From NCBI GenBank assembly GCA_038231495.1, contig JBBRLG010000268.1, forward strand, positions 1 to 9,795: a DNA stretch of 9,795 nt, written 5' to 3'. The translations under genes were made by a program, and so were the position numbers. The notes beneath the pieces are model-generated. The model had not been told where the DNA came from, searched no databases, and was given only the letters and a program-made list of their open reading frames with translations. The DNA is from JBBRLG01 sp038231495. Lineage in GTDB: Bacteria; Planctomycetota; Planctomycetia; Gemmatales; Gemmataceae. Below, in pieces: positions 1 to 6,111 of this stretch; the first letter of the stretch is position 1; each line of letters opens with the position of its first letter.

Positions 1-53
1 GCAGGGATGTCGGCGGGCAGCAGAGAGAAGGCCCGAGGCTTGCGACCACGCAT
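1..53 (-). CDS. Start of a leftward transposase-like gene (partial)
   Basis: Only the first 17 complete codons are inside the window; the gene runs off the left edge. The minus-strand ATG is at 53-51 and is preceded by GGAGG (66-62) with 8 nt spacing, a strong ribosome binding site that fixes the start. The peptide begins MRGRKPRAFSLLPADIP. From memory, an MRGRKPR opening followed by a short leucine/aspartate segment is common at the start of IS630-type transposases with helix-turn-helix domains in planctomycetes. That assignment rests on only 17 residues. The inverted-repeat element at 137-245 fits a mobile neighbourhood. The gene could instead encode another HTH protein. I am fairly sure a gene starts here and much less sure of its product. 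Confidence 0.5.
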   Translation of the reverse strand, partial: MRGRKPRAFSLLPADIP

Positions 54-91
54 GGGAATAACCTCCGTTGTCCGGCGAGGATTACTCCCAT
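52..91. repeat. Imperfect inverted repeat over the leftward gene start
   Basis: Positions 52-67 and 76-91 are imperfect reverse complements, about 12 of 16 positions by eye, with perfect outer ends atggga (52-57) and tcccat (86-91). In the leftward transcript this would fold the ribosome binding site and start codon into a hairpin. That could damp expression, as is known for some transposases. The pairing is imperfect and may be chance. Confidence 0.25.
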
Positions 92-136
92 GATAACGTC
101 CTCCTCAATTCCTTGCAGAACTTACGCAGGGAGACA

Positions 137-245
137 CTAGTGCAGTGTCAAGCTTAGGATTTAGGGTTGGCAGCGCCGTAATTCAAGTACTCTTCGGTGC
201 ATGCGCTAAGCGTCACCCTAATTCCTAAGCTTGACGCTGCACTAG
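137..245. mobile_element. MITE-like element with 31-bp inverted ends and CTAG borders
   Basis: The left arm (137-167) and right arm (215-245) are reverse complements over 31 bp with two mismatches. They enclose a 47-nt core (168-214) with no coding potential I can see. Both outer ends read CTAG, so the true ends could be TGCAG...CTGCA inside a CTAG or TA target duplication. This is the TA-centred duplication known for IS630/Tc1-type elements. The element is non-autonomous in size and lies 84 bp from the transposase-like start at 53, which might act on it. Alternatives are two abutting IS ends facing each other, or a long transcriptional hairpin. The inverted repeat itself is certain; calling it mobile is inference. 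Confidence 0.6.
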
Positions 246-275
246 GCCCTCGGCCGGGTCCCGCTCTCAGCAAGC

Positions 276-307
276 GCGGTCCACCCGTGCGGTCCACCGT
301 TGGTGGA
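276..307. repeat. Short tandem repeat and hairpin in the sdhC leader
   Basis: The 10-mer gcggtccacc occurs twice 13 bp apart (276-285 and 289-298). The second copy runs into a perfect 6-bp stem: tccacc (293-298), a 3-nt loop, then ggtgga (302-307). The heptamer ggataag also recurs nearby (305-311 and 323-329). It may be a regulatory site or a small structure in the sdhC leader. The rest of 246-412 holds no gene I can support. Function unknown. Confidence 0.3.
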
Positions 308-351
308 TAAGATCGCCGTAGAGGATAAGCCCGCAACTCCGCGGCGGCCAC

Positions 352-380
352 TTGCTGAACCTGCGCGCCGCGACTATGCT
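352..380 (+). promoter_or_regulatory. Possible sigma70-type promoter for the sdh operon
   Basis: TTGCTG (352-357) and TATGCT (375-380) are separated by 17 nt and would start transcription about 25 nt before the sdhC start codon. The -10 matches four of six consensus bases and the -35 only three, so this is a weak candidate chosen mainly for spacing and position. Confidence 0.22.
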
Positions 381-400
381 CATCCCTAACTCTTTTCTCG

Positions 401-406
401 AGGAGG
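401..406 (+). promoter_or_regulatory. Ribosome binding site of sdhC
   Basis: A perfect AGGAGG lies 6 nt upstream of the ATG at 413. It decides this start over the in-frame ATG six codons later. Confidence 0.8.
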
Positions 407-412
407 ACAGGC

Positions 413-1222
413 ATGGCCGACGCACGGATGAACTTGCCGGTGGTCCGGCGCTTTGGTGAGACCGCGCGCCGCGATCTCTGGTGGGTGCAGCCGGTGGTCG
501 TGTTCACCGTGTTGTCGTCGTTCGTGCTCTACGCCACCTGGGCGGCGCTCCAGGGGGCGCATTACACCTACGGGCCGTACCTGTCGCCGTTCTACTCTCC
601 GGAGATTTTCGGCCCTTCGGAACACGCCTGGTTCGGCCAACCGTCCTGGTGGCCGACCTGGCTAATCTTCTCGCCGGCCTTTTTCATCCTTTGGGGGCCG
701 GGCGGCTTCCGCGTCACTTGTTACTACTATCGCGGGGCGTACTACAAGGCTTTCTGGGCCGATCCGCCTTCCTGCGCCGTCGGCGAGCCGCGCAAGAGCT
801 ACTGGGGCGAACGCTGGTTTCCCCTGGTCTTGCAAAACGTTCACCGCTACTTCCTGTATCTGGCGCTGTTGTTTCTGGTGTTCCTCTCGATCGACGTCTG
901 CAAGGCACTCTGGTTCAAAGACGAGGCCACCGGCGTCGTCCACTTTGGCATCGGCGTCGGCACGCTGGTGCTGCTCCTCAATGTCGTCTTGCTGGGCGGC
1001 TACACCCTGGGCTGTCATTCCTTGCGGCACGTGATCGGCGGTCGCATCGACCAGTTGACGCGGGCGCCGTTGCAGCACCGCGCCTACAATTGCGTCAGTT
1101 GCCTTAACCGCTGGCACATGTTCTGGGCCTGGTGCAGTCTCGTCTGGGTCGCGTGCAGCGACGTGTACGTGCGGCTCTGTTCGATGAATGTTATTCGCGA
1201 TTACCATTGGTGGATTACCTGA
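413..1222 (+). CDS. sdhC: Complex II membrane anchor, SdhC of the Sdh1/type F kind
   Basis: This 269-residue integral membrane subunit anchors succinate dehydrogenase/fumarate reductase and passes electrons to quinone. The start is set by AGGAGG at 401-406. Hydrophobic segments lie at about 24-46, 80-95, 140-162, 175-199 and 233-254, so roughly five helices in one chain replace the usual SdhC+SdhD pair. A conserved-looking stretch GGFRVTCYYYRGAYYKAFW (97-115) resembles actinobacterial-type anchors. Cys and His residues cluster at two places near membrane edges: C201, H202, H206 (GCHSLRH), and C227, C230, H235 (CVSCLNRWH). In mycobacterial Sdh1 (type F) the single SdhC holds a membrane-embedded Rieske-type [2Fe-2S] cluster. 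These residues are candidate ligands here, by inference; H144 in helix 3 is another candidate metal or haem ligand. The stop codon is 2 nt before sdhA, so translation is probably coupled. The family call is strong; cofactor content is uncertain. Confidence 0.85.
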   Translation: MADARMNLPVVRRFGETARRDLWWVQPVVVFTVLSSFVLYATWAALQGAHYTYGPYLSPFYSPEIFGPSEHAWFGQPSWWPTWLIFSPAFFILWGPGGFRVTCYYYRGAYYKAFWADPPSCAVGEPRKSYWGERWFPLVLQNVHRYFLYLALLFLVFLSIDVCKALWFKDEATGVVHFGIGVGTLVLLLNVVLLGGYTLGCHSLRHVIGGRIDQLTRAPLQHRAYNCVSCLNRWHMFWAWCSLVWVACSDVYVRLCSMNVIRDYHWWIT

Positions 1223-1224
1223 GC

Positions 1225-3039
1225 ATGACCGAGTATCAGACGCACGAACACGATGTCCTGGTCATCGGCGCCGGCGGGGCTGGATTGCGAGCCGCCATTG
1301 AGGCTTCGGCCGCCGGGGTTTCCGTGGGCCTGGTCTGCAAATCACTTCTGGGCAAGGCACACACCGTCATGGCGGAGGGGGGCATTGCCGCCGCCCTGGC
1401 CAACGTAGACGAACGCGACAACTGGATGGTCCACTTTGCCGACACGATGCGCGGCGGGCAGTACGTCAACAACTGGCGGATGGCCCAGCTCCACGCCCAG
1501 GAAGCGCCGGCGCGGGTGCGCGAACTGGAGGCCTGGGGCGCGGTGTTCGACCGCACCCCCGACGGCCGCATCTTGCAGCGGAACTTCGGCGGGCATCGGT
1601 ATCCGCGCCTGGCTCACGTCGGCGACCGCACCGGGTTGGAGTTGATCCGCACCTTGCAGGATCACGGCATTCATCGCGGCATTGACGTCCACATGGAATG
1701 CACCGTCGTCCGGCTGCTCAAGGAGGGCGAACGCGTGGCGGGGGTGTTGGCCTATTACCGCGACCGGGGCCGCTTCGTCGTTTTCCGGGCGAAGGCGGTG
1801 GTGCTGGCGACGGGCGGGGTCGGCAAAGCGTACAAGATCACCAGCAATAGTTGGGAGTACACCGGCGACGGACACACCCTCGCTTACGACGCCGGGGCCG
1901 AACTGCAGGACATGGAGTTTGTGCAGTTTCACCCCACGGGGATGATCTGGCCGCCCAGCGTTCAGGGCATCCTCGTGACGGAAGGCGTGCGCGGCGAGGG
2001 CGGCATCCTGCTCAACAACAAGGGCGAGCAGTTCATGTATCAGGACATCCCCGAGCCGTACAAGAACCAGACGGCCAAGGACCCGGAAGAGGGTTGGCGT
2101 TACTGCACGGGCGACCGCAACGCCAATCGTCCCGCCGAGCTATTGACCCGCGACCATGTGGCACGCTGCATCCTGCGTGAGGTGCGCGCCGGCCGCGGCA
2201 GCCCCCACGGCGGCGTCTTTCTGGACATTGCCTGGATCAAGGCCAAGATTGCCAACGCGCCGGAGCACATCAAGCGGAAGCTGCCCAGCATGTATCACCA
2301 ATTCAAGGAACTGGGCGACATCGACATCACCAAGGAGCCGATGGAAGTCGGGCCGACCACGCATTACATCATGGGCGGCGTGCGGGTGGACGCCGAAACC
2401 CAGATGTCGCGCGTGCCGGGACTGTTCGCTTGCGGGGAATGCGCGGTGGGCATCAACGGGGCCAACCGGCTGGGGGGCAACTCGTTGTCGGACCTGTTGG
2501 TGTTCGGCAAACGGGCGGGCGAGTTCGCGGGCCAATATGCCAAGGACCATGCCGCGGCCCGGATCGCAGCCGACCAGGTGGAGGAGGCGGCAAAGTGGGC
2601 GCTGGCCCCGTTCGAGCGCACGGGCGGCACGGAGGGGCCGTTCCAGGTCCAGCAGGATTTGCAAGTGATGATGCAGGATTTGGTGGGCATCGTGCGCCGC
2701 GAAGAGGAGATGCAGCGCGCCGTGGAGGGATTGGCCAAGCTGTGGGAACGCGCCCGCCGCGCCCAGGTGTCTGGCAACCGCGACTACAATCCCGGCTGGC
2801 ATACGGCCCTCGACTTGCACAACCTCCTGACGGTTTCGGAAGCGATCGCCCGCTGCGGTCTGGCCCGCAAGGAGAGTCGTGGCGGCCACTTCCGCGACGA
2901 CTACCCCGACAAGGCTGCCAACTTCGGCAAGGTCAATTTGGTGGTGCGCAAAGGTCCGGACGGCCAGATGCAAGTGGAAGAGGCGGCCATCGCCGAGATG
3001 CCGGCGGAGCTGAAGCAGGTTATCGAGGAGATGAAATAG
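1225..3039 (+). CDS. sdhA: Succinate dehydrogenase/fumarate reductase flavoprotein subunit
   Basis: This 604-residue catalytic subunit oxidises succinate to fumarate (or the reverse) on covalently bound FAD at the cytoplasmic membrane face. The dinucleotide-binding motif GAGGAG is at residues 15-20. H46, in KAHTVMAEGG, sits where the covalent FAD-linking His lies in E. coli SdhA. The active-site set is complete by eye: H236 (FHPTG), R256 (TEGVRGEGG), R309 (LTRDHVAR, the proton-relay Arg position), H380 (THYIMGG) and R415 (GANRLGGNSL). The C-terminal helical domain (about 440-604) is present, so the length is normal. I chose the ATG at 1225, not the open frame back to 1132, because homologues begin just before the FAD motif and this ATG follows the sdhC stop by 2 nt. 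The ribosome binding site is weak, which fits translational coupling. The last base of the stop codon is also the first base of a heptamer array. Direction of reaction in the cell cannot be read from sequence. Confidence 0.96.
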   Translation: MTEYQTHEHDVLVIGAGGAGLRAAIEASAAGVSVGLVCKSLLGKAHTVMAEGGIAAALANVDERDNWMVHFADTMRGGQYVNNWRMAQLHAQEAPARVRELEAWGAVFDRTPDGRILQRNFGGHRYPRLAHVGDRTGLELIRTLQDHGIHRGIDVHMECTVVRLLKEGERVAGVLAYYRDRGRFVVFRAKAVVLATGGVGKAYKITSNSWEYTGDGHTLAYDAGAELQDMEFVQFHPTGMIWPPSVQGILVTEGVRGEGGILLNNKGEQFMYQDIPEPYKNQTAKDPEEGWRYCTGDRNANRPAELLTRDHVARCILREVRAGRGSPHGGVFLDIAWIKAKIANAPEHIKRKLPSMYHQFKELGDIDITKEPMEVGPTTHYIMGGVRVDAETQMSRVPGLFACGECAVGINGANRLGGNSLSDLLVFGKRAGEFAGQYAKDHAAARIAADQVEEAAKWALAPFERTGGTEGPFQVQQDLQVMMQDLVGIVRREEEMQRAVEGLAKLWERARRAQVSGNRDYNPGWHTALDLHNLLTVSEAIARCGLARKESRGGHFRDDYPDKAANFGKVNLVVRKGPDGQMQVEEAAIAEMPAELKQVIEEMK

Positions 3040-3172
3040 TCCGTTGTCCGTCGTCCGTTGTCCGTTGCGAAACCACACAGGCTTGTGCAACGACCACCGG
3101 ACCCCACACAACAGCAATTGGACAAGACCTCATGGACAATTACCAACGGACAACGGACAACGGACAACGGAC
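3039..3172. repeat. Inverted heptamer arrays between sdhA and sdhB
   Basis: Four tandem copies of gtccgtt (3039-3066, the second copy ending in c) face four tandem copies of its reverse complement aacggac (3145-3172). With one flanking base on each side the arms are 29 bp (3039-3067 and 3144-3172) with a single mismatch and a 77-nt loop. In sdh mRNA this would be a very stable hairpin starting in the sdhA stop codon and ending 7 nt before the sdhB ATG. It could protect an mRNA end, attenuate transcription, or limit SdhB translation. It has no T-run, so it is not a canonical terminator. A mobile short-repeat element inserted in the operon is an equally good reading. The repeat is certain; its role is unknown. 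Confidence 0.85.
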
Positions 3173-3179
3173 AACAAGG

Positions 3180-3926
3180 ATGGTGACCCTGCGTATTTGG
3201 CGCGGCGATGCGCGGGGCGGCAAGTTTGAGGACTACAGCACCCCGGTCACGGAGGGGATGGTGGTGCTCGACGCGGTCCACCGCGTGCAGGCCGATCAGG
3301 CCAACGACCTCGCGGTCCGCTGGAATTGCAAGGCGGGCAAGTGCGGCTCCTGCTCCGCCGAGATCAACGGCAAGCCGGCGCTGATGTGCATGACGCAGAT
3401 GGCGCATGTGCCGTTGGAGCAGCCGATCGTTCTGGAGCCGATGCGGGCCTTCCCGCTCCTCAAGGATCTCGTGACGGACGTGTCGTGGAACTACCGGGTG
3501 AAAAAGCGGATTCAGCCGTTCAAGCCACGCCCGCCCGACGCTCCCGACGGCACCTGGCGCATGGGCCAGGCCGACGTGGACCGCGTGCAGGAGTTCCGCA
3601 AGTGCATCGAGTGCTTCTTGTGCCAGGACGTCTGCCACGTCCTGCGCGATCACCAGCTGCACGACGAGTTCATCGGCCCCCGTTTCCTGGTCCACATCGC
3701 CGCTCTGGAGATGCACCCCCTCGACACCGCGGACCGGACAGCGGAACTGAAGGAGGCGGACGGCATCGGCTATTGCAACATCACCAAATGCTGCACCAGG
3801 GTCTGCCCGGAAAACATCACGATCACCGACAACGCCATCATTCCCCTGAAGGAGCGCGTCGTGGATGCGTACTATGATCCACTCGTCCGCGTGCTGCGCC
3901 TCATTGGGGTGGGGCGGAAAGGCTGA
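3180..3926 (+). CDS. sdhB: Succinate dehydrogenase/fumarate reductase iron-sulfur subunit
   Basis: This 248-residue electron-transfer subunit links the SdhA flavin to the membrane quinone site. An N-terminal ferredoxin domain carries the [2Fe-2S] ligands C50, C55, C58 and C70 (C-x4-C-x2-C-x11-C). The C-terminal domain has CIECFLCQDVC (142-152) and CNITKCCTRVCP (199-210). By homology to E. coli SdhB, C142, C145, C148 and C209 bind [4Fe-4S], and C152, C199 and C205 bind [3Fe-4S]. An extra cysteine, C204, lies next to C205. The start at 3180 (MVTLRIWRG) matches where homologues begin. An in-frame ATG at 3132 would add 16 residues encoded mostly by the heptamer repeat, which I think is not part of the protein. 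The Shine-Dalgarno is poor (acaagg directly before ATG) and sits beside the hairpin arm. All cluster ligands are present, so the subunit looks functional. Confidence 0.95.
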   Translation: MVTLRIWRGDARGGKFEDYSTPVTEGMVVLDAVHRVQADQANDLAVRWNCKAGKCGSCSAEINGKPALMCMTQMAHVPLEQPIVLEPMRAFPLLKDLVTDVSWNYRVKKRIQPFKPRPPDAPDGTWRMGQADVDRVQEFRKCIECFLCQDVCHVLRDHQLHDEFIGPRFLVHIAALEMHPLDTADRTAELKEADGIGYCNITKCCTRVCPENITITDNAIIPLKERVVDAYYDPLVRVLRLIGVGRKG

Positions 3927-3980
3927 GTGTCAGGTTTGTGGGGCAGGATAGCGATCTGCACGGGCGGCCTGCTCCACCAG

Positions 3981-3988
3981 AAGGAAGG
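3981..3988 (+). promoter_or_regulatory. Ribosome binding site of the TPR-like gene
   Basis: AAGGAAGG lies 6 nt before the ATG at 3995. It favours that start over an in-frame ATG at 3938, which lacks a site and would add 19 low-similarity residues. Confidence 0.55.
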
Positions 3989-3994
3989 CGTCTT

Positions 3995-4498
3995 ATGCTC
4001 GACTTCAAACCCATTTCACGCGACGCGGTTCCCCTGGCGCTGGAAAAGGCGGAACGCTACCGCCTGCTCAATGAACCGGCGCAGGCGGAAAGCATTTGCC
4101 TGGACGTGCTGGCCGTGGACTCCGAGAACCAGCAAGCGCTGGTGATGCTGCTCCTGGCACTGACCGATCAATTCCGCACGGGGCCGGCCGAGTGTTTCAA
4201 ACAGGCGGAGGCCGTGATCCCGAAACTACACGGGGAGTACGAACGGCTCTATTACAACGGCATCCTCTGGGAGCGGCGCGGCTACGCTCATGCCTTACAA
4301 AGGGTGAAGGGGAGCGGACCGGTCGCATACTCCTGGGTCCGCAAGGCCCTGGACTTCTACGAGCAAGCCGAACGACTCCGGCCACCGGGCAACGACGACG
4401 CCCTCCTGCGCTGGAATAACTGCCTGCGGTTGTGCCAGCGCTACCAGCTCCACTCCGAACCGGAAGAAATCTACCAGCCGGTGCTTGGGGACGACTAA
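3995..4498 (+). CDS. Small TPR-like helical-repeat protein
   Basis: This is a 167-residue soluble protein without signal peptide or membrane segment. It is built of helical pairs resembling tetratricopeptide repeats: about residues 14-47 (ALEKAERYRLLNEPAQAESI) and 48-80, then an insert with YYNGILWERRGYA (87-99), and 114-150 (VRKALDFYEQAERLRPPGNDD). Such repeats usually bind other proteins; no catalytic motif is visible. It follows sdhB by 68 nt on the same strand with no clear terminator between. It is therefore probably co-transcribed and could be an assembly or stability factor for complex II, but that rests on position alone. Its last codons overlap the tail of the leftward proS remnant. 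Existence of the gene is well supported by its ribosome binding site and codon pattern; function is unknown. Confidence 0.75.
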   Translation: MLDFKPISRDAVPLALEKAERYRLLNEPAQAESICLDVLAVDSENQQALVMLLLALTDQFRTGPAECFKQAEAVIPKLHGEYERLYYNGILWERRGYAHALQRVKGSGPVAYSWVRKALDFYEQAERLRPPGNDDALLRWNNCLRLCQRYQLHSEPEEIYQPVLGDD

Positions 4499-4620
4499 GA
4501 GCGGCTAAGGAGCTGTCCAAGAATGACTTCCACAGTTGAAGCGCGACCGGCGTGGTTGACGATGTCGAGATACCATTGCGAGTAGTCGGCAGTGCGGGTG
4601 GTGATTTTCTCGGCGGCCAT
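4495..4620 (-). pseudogene. proS: Truncated N-terminus of prolyl-tRNA synthetase
   Basis: The minus-strand ATG at 4620-4618 opens a 41-residue frame. Its first 24-26 residues (MAAEKITTRTADYSQWYLDI, then VNHAGRA) match the start of the thermophile/archaeal-type ProRS; Thermus ProRS begins similarly with an EK...DFSEWYLEV...KAELA pattern. The family sequence then ends. The next 15 residues are unrelated, a stop follows at 4497-4495, and neither other minus frame continues the enzyme, whose full length is several hundred residues. The 5' end is intact, with a strong ribosome binding site, so the break is at the 3' side near 4545. This suggests a deletion, insertion or rearrangement that joined the remnant to the TPR-like gene. 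A working proS must exist elsewhere. An alternative is an assembly join error. Confidence 0.68.
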
Positions 4621-4627
4621 ACGTGGT

Positions 4628-4665
4628 CCTTCCCTTCCTGCGGGGTGCGAAATAGTGCAATTATA
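4628..4665 (-). promoter_or_regulatory. Ribosome binding site and -10 box ahead of the proS remnant
   Basis: On the minus strand a consensus TATAAT lies at 4665-4660. The purine run AGGAAGGGAAGG at 4639-4628 ends 7 nt before the ATG. I see no convincing -35 at the right distance (around 4683-4688). The start signals of the broken gene therefore appear preserved and may still be transcribed. Confidence 0.4.
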
Positions 4666-4786
4666 GGGGAAGGACACGGCAACGCCATGCGGCGTGCGCG
4701 TACCGCGACGCCCGCTCCTCGCGCCCGTGCTGCCGGACACGCAAGATTGTCGCGGGATTTTCCTCGCGATTCTCGCGGAGTGCTTT

Positions 4787-4792
4787 TATGAT
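4787..4792 (+). promoter_or_regulatory. Possible -10 box for the yhaO-yhaN-like unit
   Basis: TATGAT matches TATAAT at five of six bases and would start transcription near 4799, about 40 nt before the ATG at 4840. No good -35 is visible. The surrounding stretch (4666-4839) holds no gene on either strand that I can support; it carries three TCGCG copies (4750-4754, 4764-4768, 4773-4777) of unknown meaning. Confidence 0.22.
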
Positions 4793-4839
4793 TGGCGGAG
4801 ACAGAAGACTCCGAAACTCCCTTGTTCCCGAATTTAGTT

Positions 4840-6111
4840 ATGTTCAAATTCATTCATGCCGCGGACGTCCACCTGGACAGCCCGCTCCGACGGCTCGAAC
4901 AATATCAAGGTGCGCCCGTCACGAAAATCCGCAACGCCACCCGGCGGGCGCTGGAGAACCTCGTCGCGCTTGCTGTCAAAGAAGAAGTGGATTTCGTTCT
5001 GATCGCGGGGGATCTCTACGACGGCGACCTGGAAGATTATTCCGCACTGATCTATTTCGCTACGCAGATGGCCGAGTTGCGCCGCAAAGGCATTGCGGTC
5101 GTCCTGATACGCGGGAACCACGACGCGGCCAACCACATGTCCCGAAGTCTCGAACTTCCCGACAATGTGCGTCTCTTGTCCGAGAAGGAGCCGGAGACCT
5201 TTCTCATGGATAAGATTCGGGTCGCGGTTCACGGCCAAAGCTTCGCTTCGCGGCAAGTGCCGGAGAACCTGGCGATCACTTATCCTGACCCGGTGGCGGG
5301 TTGGTTCAACATCGGCGTATTGCACACCTCCCTGGAAGGTTCCGATCGTCACGACACCTATGCTCCCTGTTCCCTGGAGCACTTGCGTCAGCGCGGCTAC
5401 GACTACTGGGCACTCGGACACATCCACCAGCGCCGGGTTTTGCACGAAGATCGGCCCGTCGTTCTCTACCCCGGAAACATTCAGGGGCGCAACGTTGGTG
5501 AGACGGGCGCGAAAGGCTGCCACCTGATTGCTGTGAAGAATAATCGGGTGGAATCCAATGTCTTCCGACCACTCGACGTCATGCGCTGGGAGTGGCTGAA
5601 GGTGGACGCGGGCGGTTTGTCTCAACCCGACGAGGTGCTGCAAGCGTGCCGGGAAAAGCTTCAAGAGTGCGTGCGGGAAGCGGAAGGCCGGTTGTTGGCT
5701 GTGCGCGTGCAGGTCGTGGGCGTCACTTCGGCCCATAGCGCTTTAGTCGGTCGCCGAGAGCACTGGCTTTCTCAATTCCGAAGCGATTGCCTCAATCATT
5801 TTGGGCAGGACCTTTGGCTCGAATCGTTGCAATTCCACACCACTCTTCCGCGGGAAGAAGTTCCCGAAGGTTTGCCCGACGACGCCCTGGAGTTGCTACA
5901 GCAAGTCATTGCGGAGTTAGAGGGCGACGAAAAGCAACTCGGCGAACTCCTGGAGGGTGAGTTGCGAGTCCTGGACAAGCGGTTGCCGGCCGGGTTGAAA
6001 ATCGGCGAAGAGGCGCTCCATCTGACCAGGCCGGCGTTTGGCCGGACTTTGCTTAATCGGATTCTCCCCCTTCTCACCCACTTGCAGCACGAAGGCTCGG
6101 AAATTCCATGA
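4840..6111 (+). CDS. yhaO: SbcD/Mre11-like metallophosphoesterase, YhaO type
   Basis: This 423-residue cytoplasmic protein is a predicted DNA exonuclease subunit that works with the ATPase encoded immediately downstream. All Mre11/SbcD phosphoesterase motifs are present: D9 and H11 (AADVHLDS), GDLYD (57-61), GNHD (92-95), H162 (VLHTS), and H194/H196 (GHIH). These residues bind the two catalytic metal ions, normally manganese. Residues beyond about 240 form the variable capping and partner-binding part, ending in a helical segment. I prefer the ATG at 4840 (MFKFIHAADVHLD) because family members begin a few residues before the DxH motif. A TTG at 4792 would add 16 unlikely residues. No strong Shine-Dalgarno precedes 4840. 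The stop overlaps the next start as ATGA. The name follows Bacillus YhaO, which pairs with YhaN; SbcD is the alternative label. The enzymatic family is certain and the in vivo substrate is not. Confidence 0.88.
   Translation: MFKFIHAADVHLDSPLRRLEQYQGAPVTKIRNATRRALENLVALAVKEEVDFVLIAGDLYDGDLEDYSALIYFATQMAELRRKGIAVVLIRGNHDAANHMSRSLELPDNVRLLSEKEPETFLMDKIRVAVHGQSFASRQVPENLAITYPDPVAGWFNIGVLHTSLEGSDRHDTYAPCSLEHLRQRGYDYWALGHIHQRRVLHEDRPVVLYPGNIQGRNVGETGAKGCHLIAVKNNRVESNVFRPLDVMRWEWLKVDAGGLSQPDEVLQACREKLQECVREAEGRLLAVRVQVVGVTSAHSALVGRREHWLSQFRSDCLNHFGQDLWLESLQFHTTLPREEVPEGLPDDALELLQQVIAELEGDEKQLGELLEGELRVLDKRLPAGLKIGEEALHLTRPAFGRTLLNRILPLLTHLQHEGSEIP

Noticed and set aside
154..507. 117-codon minus-strand open frame
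   Set aside because: It crosses the inverted-repeat element, the sdhC leader and the sdhC start, with no family resemblance or ribosome binding site.
1132..1224. Longer sdhA start inside sdhC
   Set aside because: The extra 31 residues are out-of-frame sdhC sequence; the FAD motif follows the ATG at 1225 at normal distance.
2140..3117. 325-codon minus-strand open frame opposite sdhA
   Set aside because: Antisense shadow of a fully convincing sdhA; its first part is translated heptamer repeat.
3039..3172. CRISPR array
   Set aside because: The repeats are directly abutting 7-mers in two opposite orientations, with no spacers and no cas genes.
2430..3179. Upstream extension of the sdhB frame into sdhA
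   Set aside because: It overlaps the conserved sdhA C-terminus and encodes unrelated Gly/Arg-rich sequence; SdhB homologues begin at the ATG at 3180.
4788..5213. Plus-strand frame starting at ATG 4788
   Set aside because: It overlaps yhaO in another frame and encodes Arg/Pro-rich shadow sequence; the ATG is more likely part of a -10-like box.
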